A DNA stretch of 64,000 nucleotides from Janthinobacterium sp. J1-1 (GTDB lineage: Bacteria; Pseudomonadota; Gammaproteobacteria; Burkholderiales; Burkholderiaceae_D): positions 4,712,001 through 4,776,000 of the forward strand of contig NZ_CP132339.1 in assembly GCF_030944405.1 (NCBI RefSeq). Reading direction: 5' to 3'. A program made the translations under genes and the position numbers. The notes below the pieces were generated by a model. That model did no database searches. It was given only the letters and a program-made list of their open reading frames with translations, and was not told the DNA's origin. Shown piece after piece: positions 25,167 through 35,845 of this stretch; the first letter of the stretch is position 1; every line of letters begins with the position of its first letter.

Positions 25167-25202
25167 TCAGCGATGCATCGGATTAATGCCATGCATCGCT
25201 GA
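25167..25202. terminator. Inverted repeat between convergent genes
   Basis: TCAGCGATGCAT and ATGCATCGCTGA are perfect 12-base arms with a 12-base loop. The repeat lies after the phytase stop and overlaps the last codons of the convergent gene at 25183. No T-run follows on either strand. It could act as a two-way terminator or mRNA-end stabiliser; it could also be a protein-binding palindrome. Confidence 0.5.
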
Positions 25203-25974
25203 CCAGCGCCTCCATCAGCGGAAAAGAGTGGCCGCATTCGGCACAGCGCGCGCTGCCAAACAGGAAAGGCAGGCGAAACGCGACGTCGTCGAGGCAGGGC
25301 AAGGCGGCCGTTTGCGCCTTCAGCCAGGCAAAGGCGGCGAGCTGGGCTGAACTGTCGACCGGCCCGGCAATCACCAGCGCCGTTTTCGCCGATGGCGTGA
25401 AGACAGGGTCTGCGGTGGCGGCCGACAAGCCTTCCGGCACCGGCCAGACATACAGGTCGATGCCGCAGCCGGGACAAGCCAGGCAGAACTCCTCGTCGGC
25501 AAAACCGCTCAAGACCCGCGCCGCGCCGGCAAATCCGGCAAATGCGGCGGCGGCTTTGAGCAGGTAGATACCGTTCAGCCTGTCCTGAACCTGTTGCAGG
25601 TCGGCTGTCGCCATCGCTAGCGCGACCGGCACCGCCGCACGAAATGCGGCGGCACAAGGGGATGCCCGCAATTGCTCGTCCAGGCTGGCGCTTTCACAAA
25701 TCGAGCCGGCCAGCGACAACAGGCCTGCGCGCAGGTCCGGCGCTGCCACTGCCGCCGCCACCGAAACCAGGTGCGGGAATGCGGCGACCGAGGCCGGGTA
25801 AATCGAGCCCTGGTGACAGATATGGCCATATAAATCGTCCAGGGCCTCGGCGTCTCCGTGTCGCAGTTCTTGCAGCAGCGCCGGGATTTTTTCAGCGCTG
25901 CCGTAAGCATCGGCCACGCTGGCCCATGCCGCAGAGTGCAGGTCGAGTGGCGTTGTTTCAGTCGGTTTTTCCAT
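25183..25974 (-). CDS. Hypothetical protein with C-terminal zinc-ribbon-like cysteines
   Basis: No named family was recognised for this 263-residue cytoplasmic protein. The N-terminal 150 residues are helical and Ala/Leu-rich, suggesting HEAT-like repeats (YGHICHQGSIYPASVAAFPHL is reminiscent of proteins that check neighbouring blocks). Cysteine pairs CLACPGC in the middle and CAEC near the C-terminus could bind one zinc. It is a single gene, convergent with the phytase gene. Codon use matches its neighbours, so it is probably a real gene. Confidence 0.65.
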   Translation of the reverse strand: MEKPTETTPLDLHSAAWASVADAYGSAEKIPALLQELRHGDAEALDDLYGHICHQGSIYPASVAAFPHLVSVAAAVAAPDLRAGLLSLAGSICESASLDEQLRASPCAAAFRAAVPVALAMATADLQQVQDRLNGIYLLKAAAAFAGFAGAARVLSGFADEEFCLACPGCGIDLYVWPVPEGLSAATADPVFTPSAKTALVIAGPVDSSAQLAAFAWLKAQTAALPCLDDVAFRLPFLFGSARCAECGHSFPLMEALVSDAWH

Positions 25975-26039
25975 GGCGTCAACTTAAACCATGGGTGCCG
26001 GCTTGTCCAGCGCCGCTCTTGACGTCGCCGAGACCCATA

Positions 26040-27161
26040 TTATCCCAGCGACACCCACCCCCGCTCGCGCATCGAGCGCAGCGCGGCCTCGACCACCCTG
26101 TCGACCTCGTAGCCATCGCGAAACGTCGGCCACACGGCCTGGCCGCTGGCGATCGCCTGCAAGAAGTCGCGCGCTTCGATCACGATCTGGTCGTTATAGC
26201 CGGTGCCGTGGCCCGCGCCCTGGCTGAACGCCAGGTAGTCCGGGTGCGCTGGGCCAGTCAAGATGCGCTGGAAACCCTGGCGCTGGGCCGGGCGGCCGGC
26301 GTCGTACAGCCACAGTTCGTTCTGGTTTTCCTGGTCGAAGGCGATCGCGCCCTTGGTGCCCGTGATGCGGTAGGTATAGCCCATCTTGCGCCCGGCAGCC
26401 ACCCGGCTGAAGGTCAGCGCGCCCAGGGCGCCGCTGGCAAAGCGCAGTATCAGATTGCCCTGGTCGTCGTTTTCCACCGCTTCGCGGCCCTGCGGCCCCT
26501 CGCGATGGGCATGCACCACGTTCATGTCGGCCACCAGCCTGTCGACCGGGCCGGCCAGGCGCAGCACCAGGTTGATCAGGTGCGAGCCGACGTCGGCCAG
26601 GGCGCCGGCCCGGGTGGCGGTGGCCGCGCGCGTGCGCCACGATGCCTGCGCGCGCGGATCGTGCAGATAGTCCTCCACATGTTCGGCCTGCACATGGATG
26701 ATCTCGCCGATTTCGCCCGCTTCGATGATCTGCCGCGCCAGCTGGCTGGCCGGCGTGCGGATATAGTTGAAGCCCACCATATTGGCCACGCCGGCGGCTT
26801 CCGCCGCCTCGGCCAGCGACAGCGATTCGGCGGCGGAAAAGCCCAGCGGCTTTTCGCAGAACACGGGTTTGCCCAGCGCCAGCGCGGCCAGCACGATGTC
26901 TTTGTGGGTGTGCGGCGGCGTGGCGATGATGATGGCGTCGACATTCGGGTCATTGACCAGCGCGCGCCAGTCGCCGGTGGCGCGGTTCCAGCCCAGTTCC
27001 CGGGCGCAGCGCGCGGCACCCTCGTCACTGCTGGTGCAGATAAGTTCACAAACAGGCATCAATTCGGTATTGAAAATGCTGCGCACGGATTTATAGGCGA
27101 TGGTGTGGGCCTTGCCCATGTAGCCGGCGCCGATCAGGCCGATACGGATGGTGTTGGTCAT
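26040..27161 (-). CDS. Gfo/Idh/MocA-family NAD(P)-dependent oxidoreductase
   Basis: The 373-residue protein has an N-terminal Rossmann fold (IGLIGAGYMGKAH, residues 6-18) and the family signature EKP (FCEKPLGF), where the Lys is catalytic, followed by the alpha/beta substrate domain. These enzymes oxidise sugars or cyclitols such as inositol. The start at 27161 has GAGAG upstream; an ATG four codons earlier is possible. It lies 28 bases after the PhyH dioxygenase gene and both are divergent from a LacI-type regulator, so the pair is a small sugar or cyclitol catabolic operon. The exact substrate is unknown; inositol from phytate is one guess. Confidence 0.87.
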   Translation of the reverse strand: MTNTIRIGLIGAGYMGKAHTIAYKSVRSIFNTELMPVCELICTSSDEGAARCARELGWNRATGDWRALVNDPNVDAIIIATPPHTHKDIVLAALALGKPVFCEKPLGFSAAESLSLAEAAEAAGVANMVGFNYIRTPASQLARQIIEAGEIGEIIHVQAEHVEDYLHDPRAQASWRTRAATATRAGALADVGSHLINLVLRLAGPVDRLVADMNVVHAHREGPQGREAVENDDQGNLILRFASGALGALTFSRVAAGRKMGYTYRITGTKGAIAFDQENQNELWLYDAGRPAQRQGFQRILTGPAHPDYLAFSQGAGHGTGYNDQIVIEARDFLQAIASGQAVWPTFRDGYEVDRVVEAALRSMRERGWVSLG

Positions 27162-27189
27162 GGTGTCTCTCATTGTTGTTGGTAAAGGC

Positions 27190-28380
27190 TCAGGCTTGCT
27201 GGCGCCATTGTTTGTCGGCCAGCGCCGCGTCCAGGCGCGCTGGCGGCCACTGTTCCTCCAGCGCCTGCAGCAGGATTTGCTGCTGGGTGGCAGGCGCCAT
27301 GCCGCCGATCGGCGGGTCGCGGTCGAGGTTGCAGGGAAAGGCATAGCCTTCGGCACAGGCCGCCACCGCGTGCGCCGCTTCATCGCGCGGCTGGCCTTGC
27401 GCGCGCAGCGCCAGCAGGGCCGGATACAGGGCCTGGCTCATGGCCTGGCGATCCAGCGTTTCCATGGCGCGGCCGAACGGCGACGACACTTGCAGCAGAT
27501 TGGCCATGCGCCGGATGCTGGTCGAGCGGTTGTGGCCGGCCGCATGGAACAGCGCCGGATTGAAGAACACGGCGTCGCCCGTCTCCAGGGGCAGTTGCAC
27601 CTTGTGCTGCTCGAAATAATCGCGGAAGGCCGGCTGGTGATACGCCAGGTAGCCGGCCGGGTACAGCTGCGAGTAAGGCAAATACAGCGTCGGGCCGGAC
27701 TCCAGCGGCATGTCGCAATGGGCCACCGCGCCCTGCAGGGTCAAGGCGGCCGACATGTGATGCACATGGGCCGGGAAGCTGGCGCTGCTGGCCTCGCTTT
27801 GAAAGCCCAGGTGGTAGTCGCGGTGCGCCGACTGCGCCGCGCCACCCGGGTTGACCACATTGACCTGCGCCGTCATCTGGTAGCCCGGTCCCAGCCAGGC
27901 CTGGCTGACCCAGACCAGCACGGGATTGCCGTAATAGCGGCCGAACGCGGCCGGGTCGCGCAGGCACAGCTTTTGCTGGGCATTCCAGATGCGGTCATTG
28001 GCGCCGGGTTTCGCAAAATGGTCGCCACTGGCGCTACCGCTGGCATGCTGCTCGGCAATCAGCGCGCGAAATACATTGCTCACCTGCTCCAGCGTGGCCA
28101 GGTCCGCCACGGCGCGCTGAAGCACGATCACGCCGGGACCGCCGAGCAGCGCCCTGCCCCATTCGGCCTGCAGGGCTTGCAGGGTTGCCGGGTCTTTGCC
28201 CAGGCGGCGCACGCTATCGCAGTCGTAGACCGGCACCCTGGACTGCACGCTTGCTGCGTGCGGGTAATCGGCGGCATCGGTCTGCCGGCTGGCGAGGCGG
28301 TGGAATGCGTCCAGGTCGCAGTCCTGCCTGGACAACCAGTAGGGCTGCGGCGGCGCGCTGGCGGCGCTGTATTCGTGCAT
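27190..28380 (-). CDS. Phytanoyl-CoA dioxygenase (PhyH) family protein
   Basis: The 396-residue protein is a Fe(II)/2-oxoglutarate-dependent oxygenase. The metal motif H-x-D is visible in AHRDYHLGF, a later His is available in AGHNRSTSIRRMAN with the Arg that binds 2-oxoglutarate close by. The start at 28380 has AGGAG six bases upstream. It is followed by the Gfo/Idh/MocA gene and divergent from a LacI regulator. A role in hydroxylating a sugar- or fatty-acyl-type compound is possible, but the substrate cannot be told. Confidence 0.8.
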   Translation of the reverse strand: MHEYSAASAPPQPYWLSRQDCDLDAFHRLASRQTDAADYPHAASVQSRVPVYDCDSVRRLGKDPATLQALQAEWGRALLGGPGVIVLQRAVADLATLEQVSNVFRALIAEQHASGSASGDHFAKPGANDRIWNAQQKLCLRDPAAFGRYYGNPVLVWVSQAWLGPGYQMTAQVNVVNPGGAAQSAHRDYHLGFQSEASSASFPAHVHHMSAALTLQGAVAHCDMPLESGPTLYLPYSQLYPAGYLAYHQPAFRDYFEQHKVQLPLETGDAVFFNPALFHAAGHNRSTSIRRMANLLQVSSPFGRAMETLDRQAMSQALYPALLALRAQGQPRDEAAHAVAACAEGYAFPCNLDRDPPIGGMAPATQQQILLQALEEQWPPARLDAALADKQWRQQA

Positions 28381-28473
28381 GAAGGTCTCCTGTGTTTTTT
28401 TTGAATGTAAAATCAGTATAAGCAAGGAAACCTGCATTTTTGATCCGAAAACCCCTCAAGAAACCGTCAACTC

Positions 28474-29514
28474 ATGGCCCACCCCTTCCCCCTGAAAGTT
28501 GTCGCGCTGCAGGCCGGCGTCAGCATTGCCACTGTCGAGCGCGTCGTCCGGGGCGGCGCTGGCGTGCATCCTTCCACCGTGCGCCGGGTGCTGCAGGCGC
28601 AGGAGGAACTGGCCAGGCAGAGCGTGCAGGTGGGCTTGTCCGGCAAGAAATTCATGATCGATGTGCTGATGGTGGCGCCGCAGCGTTTCACCGACTCGGT
28701 GCGCCAGGCGCTGGAGGCGGAACTGCCGTCGCTGCACCCGGCCGTGCTGCGCTCGCGCTTTCACCTGCATGAAACGCTGGAGGTGGAACGCATCGTCGAG
28801 CTGTTGGAACGCATCCGCAAGAACGGCAGCCACGGCGTGCTGCTCAAGGCCCCCGACCTGCCGCAGGTGGCCGATGCTGTCGGCAGGCTGGCCGCCGCAG
28901 GCATCCCGGTGGTGACCCTGGTGACCGACCTGCCCGGTTCACGGCGCTGCACCTATGTCGGCATCGACAACCGCGCCGCCGGCGAAACGGCCGCCTACCT
29001 GATCGGCCAGTGGATGGGCGGCGCAAAACAACAGCAGGTGCTGGTGACGCTCAGCAGCAACCGCTACCACGGCGAGGAAGAGCGCGAGCTCGGTTTCCGG
29101 CGCGCGCTGCGCGAACGCCATCGGAACCTGTCCATCGTGGAAGTGAGCGAAGGCCATGGCATCGACGGCGCCACGGGGCCACAGGTAGCCCAGGCGCTGC
29201 GGGACCACCCCGGCATTGCCGGCGTGTATTCGATAGGCGGCGGCAATGCGGCCATCGTCGAATCGTTCGCGCAGGCGGGCCGGCGCTGCAAGGTCTTTAT
29301 CGGCCACGACCTCGACGCGGACAACCTGGCGCTGCTGCGCGCCGGCGCCATCCAGGCCGTGCTGCACCATGACCTGGACCAAGACATGCGCCGCGCCTGC
29401 CAGGATATCCTGCGCGCGCAAGGCGCGCTGCCCCCCTTGCGGCAGGCCCAATCGCTGTCGGCGATCCAGATCGTCACGCCATGGAATTTGCCGGCGCTGG
29501 CGGCGCGGCCGTAG
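28474..29514 (+). CDS. LacI-family transcriptional regulator
   Basis: The 346-residue protein starts with a LacI helix-turn-helix (LKVVALQAGVSIATVERVV, residues 7-25) and hinge, then a periplasmic-binding-protein-like effector domain (residues 60-340) with a sugar-binding layout. It lies divergently from the PhyH/oxidoreductase operon, 93 bases away, and most likely represses it until a sugar or cyclitol is present. The DNA-binding helix has V-E-R-V-V-R-G-G instead of the usual V-S-R-x-L-N, so its operator may differ from the standard LacI type. Confidence 0.88.
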   Translation: MAHPFPLKVVALQAGVSIATVERVVRGGAGVHPSTVRRVLQAQEELARQSVQVGLSGKKFMIDVLMVAPQRFTDSVRQALEAELPSLHPAVLRSRFHLHETLEVERIVELLERIRKNGSHGVLLKAPDLPQVADAVGRLAAAGIPVVTLVTDLPGSRRCTYVGIDNRAAGETAAYLIGQWMGGAKQQQVLVTLSSNRYHGEEERELGFRRALRERHRNLSIVEVSEGHGIDGATGPQVAQALRDHPGIAGVYSIGGGNAAIVESFAQAGRRCKVFIGHDLDADNLALLRAGAIQAVLHHDLDQDMRRACQDILRAQGALPPLRQAQSLSAIQIVTPWNLPALAARP

Positions 29515-29518
29515 ACGC

Positions 29519-29905
29519 TTATTGCCCCGGCGGCGGCTGCCATAGCTCGACCTTGTTGCCCTCGGGGTCAAGCACCCAGCCGAACTTGCCATATTCCGAC
29601 GCCTCGCCCGCCTCCAGCACATGGCAGCCCTCGGCCCGCAAGGCGTCCAGCAGCGCATCGAGATCGTCGACCCGGTAATTGATCATGAACGGCGAGGCGC
29701 CGGGCGCATACGGCTCGCCCTGCGCCGGCGCGATATTCCAGATGGTCGTGCCGGCGCAAGGCTGGCCATCCTCGCCCGCCCAGCTGAAAGCGGCCCCGCC
29801 CCAGGCCTGCACGTCGATGCCGAGATGGGTCTGATACCAGGCGCGCAGGGTGGCCGGGTCTTTCGCCTGGAAAAAGATACCGCCGATGCCGGTGACACGT
29901 TTCAT
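29519..29905 (-). CDS. VOC (glyoxalase/bleomycin-resistance fold) family protein
   Basis: The 128-residue protein has the two beta-alpha-beta-beta-beta modules of the vicinal oxygen chelate fold: GIGGIFFQAKDPATLRAWYQTHLGIDV at the start and the typical end FGWVLDPEGNKVELWQP with a metal-ligand Glu. The start at 29905 has GGAG upstream. Function is not defined (dioxygenase, isomerase or drug binding). It is co-directional with the truncated jetD gene and only 29 bases from it, marking the left edge of the Wadjet island. Confidence 0.82.
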   Translation of the reverse strand: MKRVTGIGGIFFQAKDPATLRAWYQTHLGIDVQAWGGAAFSWAGEDGQPCAGTTIWNIAPAQGEPYAPGASPFMINYRVDDLDALLDALRAEGCHVLEAGEASEYGKFGWVLDPEGNKVELWQPPPGQ

Positions 29906-29934
29906 GTGAGCTCCATAAAGAATTATCAAAACTT

Positions 29935-30930
29935 TTAAGCCAGCCCCTCCTGTTCAACAGTCATCTTAGCAATTTCGACTGCCGCACTAATTTCAGGCCA
30001 GCCTGCACTGAGTGCGTAGCGACTCATTCGGGCCACCGTACCTTCTGAAGCAGGTCGCCGTAGATCTTCCTGTATATCGTCGGGATGCATTCGCCAAGGC
30101 TGCAGAATTTTTCCGGCATGGTTGCTATCTTGAGCTATCAGGGTTGCAATTCTATACCCGCCTTCATCGATATCCCCCCAGTGACGGACTGGCACTGAGT
30201 CAGGAATCGATGCGATAAGCCGGCGGTACATGGCTCGCCATGCAGGACTCGGCGTGCCACCTGTATAGATCAACAGGCACCTTTCGTTGCATTGTCGGCG
30301 CGCTTCGCTGTGAAACGTTGTCAAATTCTCGATCGTTGTGACATGCTCAGGAACATCGACGATACCCAGAAGAGACGTAGCTGCAAACGCGGCGTAAGGA
30401 GTATCAAGAGTCGCTGTTAGGCGTTCGCGCTTGATCGTTACGTTCCCTGCAAGCCGAATAGGCTGCTCTTCGCGAAACAGCCCGATTTCCTTCCAAACTT
30501 CGTCACCGGGACGCGGCAAGGCATCAAGGTCATTGTAGAGCAGCACATCCACCGCCGGCGCCAGCTTTTCAAGGCGTTTGGTATCCTTGAATATACGATA
30601 ACTCGCTTCGCGAATGGGAAGGGCTATGGCGTCGGCCTCTCGCAAGCCGCGCGCGAAAACAATCACTCGAATTGCATCGAGCCATGCTTGGGCGCTCTCT
30701 GGACCAAGTCTGCGTACAGTGCGAAGCAAAGCCCAGCGCTCGCACAGCTGAACCAACACAGGAAATGAATCAAATTGAGAGGAAAGCAACGCTACCGCCT
30801 CTGCCTGGATATCTCCGCGCGAGCGCTCACCTAAAAAATCAGCAAGCGATGTCAGGGTAGCGAGATTGACGCGCTCGATAAAGTCGTCCGGAGCGCTTTC
30901 GTTGACACTACCTTGGTCCCAGACAAGCCG
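29935..30930 (-). pseudogene. jetD: jetD, 3' part (Wadjet TOPRIM nuclease subunit), split by an IS element
   Basis: This stretch encodes the last 331 residues of JetD. It contains the TOPRIM-type DUF2220 domain with an acidic residue in TTIENLTTFH and the DxD motif in HWGDIDEGGYRIA, which is the catalytic site that cuts extruded plasmid DNA in Wadjet. The upstream part of the gene is on the other side of an IS3-family element at 30934-32186. Removing the element and one copy of its 3-bp duplication rejoins codons GTG-CGG in frame and gives a 394-residue protein, normal for JetD. No other lesion is visible, so the insertion looks recent. As it stands JetD should be non-functional. Confidence 0.85.
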
Positions 30931-30941
30931 CACTGTGGTGG

Positions 30942-32152
<1,211 letters not shown>

Positions 32153-32186
32153 CTATCGAGGTGTCCGAGCAAATTAGACCACAGCA

Positions 32187-32375
32187 CACCGCGCCCTGCG
32201 CCCTGGCGGCGCGCATTATCGACTCAAATTCGTCCTTATCCTTTAATGATACGGTGTTGCGGTAGTCCGCAAGGTCCAGCGCCTTCAGCGCCGGCGGTCG
32301 CGAACGAACGCCGGCGGCGCACCGCTCACCTTCTGCCAAGAGTTTATGTAAAAGTTTTTGAGCAAGAGTTCTCAT
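32187..32375 (-). pseudogene. jetD: jetD, 5' part, separated by the IS element
   Basis: The first 63 codons of jetD (RTLAQKLLHKLLAEGERCA through ARAQGAV) remain here, starting 11 bases after the jetC stop codon. The reading then runs into the IS and stops 17 codons later. The junction codon GTG is the target duplication. The N-terminal helix region matches the arm that docks JetD on the rest of the complex (family knowledge, not checked here). Confidence 0.85.
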
Positions 32376-32386
32376 GATGTTTAGCC

Positions 32387-35300
32387 TTACGCTGTCGGAC
32401 CACTCGGTGGAGCCGTCTTTGGCTCTACGTTACTGCCATGGGGGCCGAGAGACGGCTGAAAATTACGCAGCTCTTCATCAATCAACTCGGGATGAAACTC
32501 TGGCAAATCACTGCGGAACAGTTCGCGCGCTTCCTCACTTACATCATGACCCTCAAGATAAATAACGTTGGTTTTAGCGTCTCGCATGATGTCATAGTAA
32601 CGGTGCAGAAACGCTGTCAAAATACCAAGGTTTTCACCGGGGCTGACCATTAACACCTGCAGGCCGATATCTTCAAGATAGCGCATGGTGGCCGTAATGT
32701 TGGTCATATCCATCTTGTTAAACGCTTCGTCCAGCAAGATAAGGCCGACCCCATCCTGGTGGGTGTCGTCCAGCCGATAAGCAGAAGCCAATGCGGCGCC
32801 AGCGATCACGTAGAGCGGCGCGCGGTGCTCACCTCCTGAGCCAGGCCCGAGGCGCTTGCTGAGCATGCCGACACGCTTTGTGGCGCCTGTGACGGCATCT
32901 TCACGCTGGATCTCAATATCGAACTCGAAAAACTCACGGTAGTCATCCAGGGGACTGCGCGCGCCAGCTGCGCCCGTAGCGATCTTATCGTCGAGCAGAT
33001 CACGGAACTGCTCAGGCAGCTCCCCGGCGGATCCAAACATGCTACCGCTAACGCCAAAAGCGGCCACATCTTTAATAAACTTCAGAAGGTGGGCGAGCTT
33101 AGGCCGCGGGTTGGCGACAAATTGATAGCGTTCTCCGTTTGTAAAAACTGGGCAATTTTTCAATGCGCTATTCAGCCGATTAATTGTGCGGTCCAGCCAC
33201 TCAAAATTCGCATCCAGAAGGACTGCTACGTCCGTTTTGAAGGTCTCCTGGGAGGTTTGATAGGCATGATCCATTTCTTGCTTGTAATCGACAAGTTCGA
33301 TATCGCGCAGCCGAGCGATAAAATTGCCAAGCCACATGCGCGACTGTTGCCAATCCCCCAGCACTTCGCGGCTGACATGTTCCCTGTACTTACTGATGAA
33401 CTGCCCAAAATTCGTCGCGCCACGTGATCGTGCCGTCTCCAGCCTGTTGCGTGCCAAGCGCGCCTGGTCGGCACAATGGGTGCGCATCAAAGCGTACTGT
33501 GAACCGAATTGGCCAAGGCATTGGTCCCAATCTTTAGACGCAGCATCGACATCGAACTCCCCATCTTGGCGCGCCTCCTCAGCGCGTGCATTTGCAAACC
33601 GGGAGTTTTCCGCAGCCAGACCTTCTGCCTGTATTGCCATCCCCGCTGCCGAATTTGCGTTGGACTCTTCCTGATAAAGGCCGTTCATGGCACCTTGCAG
33701 TCCAATTTCCTTCTCAATAGCAGCATTCAATTCCAGGTTCAGCCGCACGTACTCAGCGTCTGCCGTAGCGGCCAGTCTCGTGGCGAGGGAAGACTTCTCT
33801 TCAAGCGCGTCCTTGACCTGTTTTACTGCCGCGATGGCGCGATCAATGTTTTCTGCAGAATTGAACGCTATCAACTCATTCGTCAGCTGGCGAACGGCTG
33901 TTTCGCGCTTTTCGAGAACCTCGATTTGAGCCTTCAATCTCATAATCTGCTGCGCCAGCTCGTCGCGCTGTTCTATTGCAACCCTTCCAATACGGCACCG
34001 GCCGGGCTCGACTGGCTGAACGCGGTCGATATCGCCGCCATTGACATACATACCGTCGTTCATCAATGTACGTGGTCCGAGCAACGCTTCTGCGTTTGTA
34101 TGTGCTCTCATCAGGTCGCCGAATTTGGCGCGGACGTACGCGACGGCTGCAGGCGAGTCGCCCTCAATCAATTCGGCAACAGATCCCGCCTTGGGCCGCC
34201 AGTTGATATTCTGGCGCGACTCCATGCCCATCTTGACACCGTACAGAGGGACCGAACGATAGCAAGAAAAGCTCTCTTCTTCTTCCCCCGGCGGTACCAA
34301 TAGCGCCTCACGATGAGGGCCAAGATAGCCCTCGATCACGCCCTGCCAAGCTGGATCGGTAACACGCACGAGATCACATACTGGGACTGGGCTCAGCTTT
34401 TCCCGCTGCATAGCAAGCAACAGCCTTTTAACGTTGTCAGTCAGTGGCGGACGTCCCTCCTTGATACGTTTCAGATCGTCTTCAGCCTCACTTAGCTGTT
34501 CACGCAGCGTTCCGATTTCGTGACCAATCGCGCCAGGCAGCCTGAAGAGCTTAGTGACGGCTGCAGCGATCAGCTTGTTCATCGGCCTAAATGCGGCGCG
34601 CAGTGCATCGGCCGACATGCTGGCAGCAGTCTTTCCACTCTCGGGCAACCCGGCTGCACAGGCTTGCAGGTCAGTCGCCTCATTTTGTAGGTGCTCGCTG
34701 GCGCCAGCGGCGGCGAGATGCATGCGAGCAAGGTCGAGAAACCCGCTGAGCTCCTTCTCGCCGCTTACAGCCCGGGCATTTGCTTTCTCGATAGCAAGCT
34801 GCAGTGTCCCGCTATCTTGATGAGCTGCGTGGCCGTCTCGCAGTGCGCGCAAGCGCATAATATCCGCGCGCTTCTCGTCAAGGCTGGTTTGTCCATGCTG
34901 GAGCGCGCTCTTTGCATCGTTGTACCTCGCCTCGGCCCGTTCGCGCGATGTCGTCGATAAGTCGTGCTTTTCCAATTCGGCTTCGCGCACGCACGATAGG
35001 GCCAAAGCGTCCCAGGTAACTGCCCGGCTCGATTCGGTCGCTGCGCGGGTAAAGTCCTTCAGGATCGCATCGCCATCATTGATCTTGGTTTCTACGTGCG
35101 CCACCATCTCGGCAAGTTTCTTGAACGAATCTGTAACATCCTTGAACTTTTTGATGTTCGTAGGTTTGCGCTCCAGCACATCGTCTCGCACAATGTTGTC
35201 CACGGTCTTGTCGAACTTCATACGCAAACCGAATCGAAAGGCGCGCGTAAACGCTTCAGTCACCGGCGCGCCGCCGCTCCCACGCAAAGCGAGCAGATGA

Positions 35301-35845
35301 GCGCGGATAAAGCGTTCGCTATCTGTGAACAGGATCGTTTCAGCATCCTGCCCAGAGCGGTGCAGGAGCTGCTGCCGGAAGCTCTTCCAGTCTCGAGGTT
35401 GCTCGTCGCCATCAATCGTTTCAAGATGGTCGCCCATCGACAGTTCGATCCCATGCAATACATACCGCCCGAGCACTTCATGACCATCTTTTTCAATGGA
35501 GGCGTAAATGCACACTCCAACAGTGATTGGCAGGTTCGTCTGGGAATCTCTGAACAGCAGCGTAATATAGGTAGTGGCTTGGTCGCGGACGCGGTCTTCA
35601 GGGTTTGGACCGTATTGCCCAAGGCAATACGAACGAATGTTTCGTGTTGTGCTGTTGTCGTCAGCCTGAGCATTCAATGCGAGTAAATTGGAGTTCCCGC
35701 CGAAGAGCGCGATCTGGGAAGCGTCAAGCATGGAGCTCTTGCCACTACCATTCGGTCCGAACACACCGGTGATTTTCTTGATGGAGAACTCCTGTTGTTC
35801 ATACAGGAAAAACTGAACTACTTTGATACTCTCCAAATATTTCAA
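32387..35845 (-). CDS. jetC: JetC: SMC/MukB-like ATPase of the Wadjet system
   Basis: The 1152-residue protein has an SMC-type ATPase head split between the two ends. The Walker A is at residues 30-38 (GPNGSGKSS), and the C-terminal end carries the ABC signature region (GPGSGGEHRAPLYV) and a Walker B (LILLDEAF). The long middle part is predicted coiled coil with a hinge. JetC dimerises, hydrolyses ATP and extrudes DNA loops until JetD cuts small circular DNA. The gene is intact and its start overlaps the jetB stop by four bases. It is followed by jetD. Codon use is less GC-rich than the surrounding genes. Confidence 0.93.
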   Translation of the reverse strand: MKYLESIKVVQFFLYEQQEFSIKKITGVFGPNGSGKSSMLDASQIALFGGNSNLLALNAQADDNSTTRNIRSYCLGQYGPNPEDRVRDQATTYITLLFRDSQTNLPITVGVCIYASIEKDGHEVLGRYVLHGIELSMGDHLETIDGDEQPRDWKSFRQQLLHRSGQDAETILFTDSERFIRAHLLALRGSGGAPVTEAFTRAFRFGLRMKFDKTVDNIVRDDVLERKPTNIKKFKDVTDSFKKLAEMVAHVETKINDGDAILKDFTRAATESSRAVTWDALALSCVREAELEKHDLSTTSRERAEARYNDAKSALQHGQTSLDEKRADIMRLRALRDGHAAHQDSGTLQLAIEKANARAVSGEKELSGFLDLARMHLAAAGASEHLQNEATDLQACAAGLPESGKTAASMSADALRAAFRPMNKLIAAAVTKLFRLPGAIGHEIGTLREQLSEAEDDLKRIKEGRPPLTDNVKRLLLAMQREKLSPVPVCDLVRVTDPAWQGVIEGYLGPHREALLVPPGEEEESFSCYRSVPLYGVKMGMESRQNINWRPKAGSVAELIEGDSPAAVAYVRAKFGDLMRAHTNAEALLGPRTLMNDGMYVNGGDIDRVQPVEPGRCRIGRVAIEQRDELAQQIMRLKAQIEVLEKRETAVRQLTNELIAFNSAENIDRAIAAVKQVKDALEEKSSLATRLAATADAEYVRLNLELNAAIEKEIGLQGAMNGLYQEESNANSAAGMAIQAEGLAAENSRFANARAEEARQDGEFDVDAASKDWDQCLGQFGSQYALMRTHCADQARLARNRLETARSRGATNFGQFISKYREHVSREVLGDWQQSRMWLGNFIARLRDIELVDYKQEMDHAYQTSQETFKTDVAVLLDANFEWLDRTINRLNSALKNCPVFTNGERYQFVANPRPKLAHLLKFIKDVAAFGVSGSMFGSAGELPEQFRDLLDDKIATGAAGARSPLDDYREFFEFDIEIQREDAVTGATKRVGMLSKRLGPGSGGEHRAPLYVIAGAALASAYRLDDTHQDGVGLILLDEAFNKMDMTNITATMRYLEDIGLQVLMVSPGENLGILTAFLHRYYDIMRDAKTNVIYLEGHDVSEEARELFRSDLPEFHPELIDEELRNFQPSLGPHGSNVEPKTAPPSGPTA

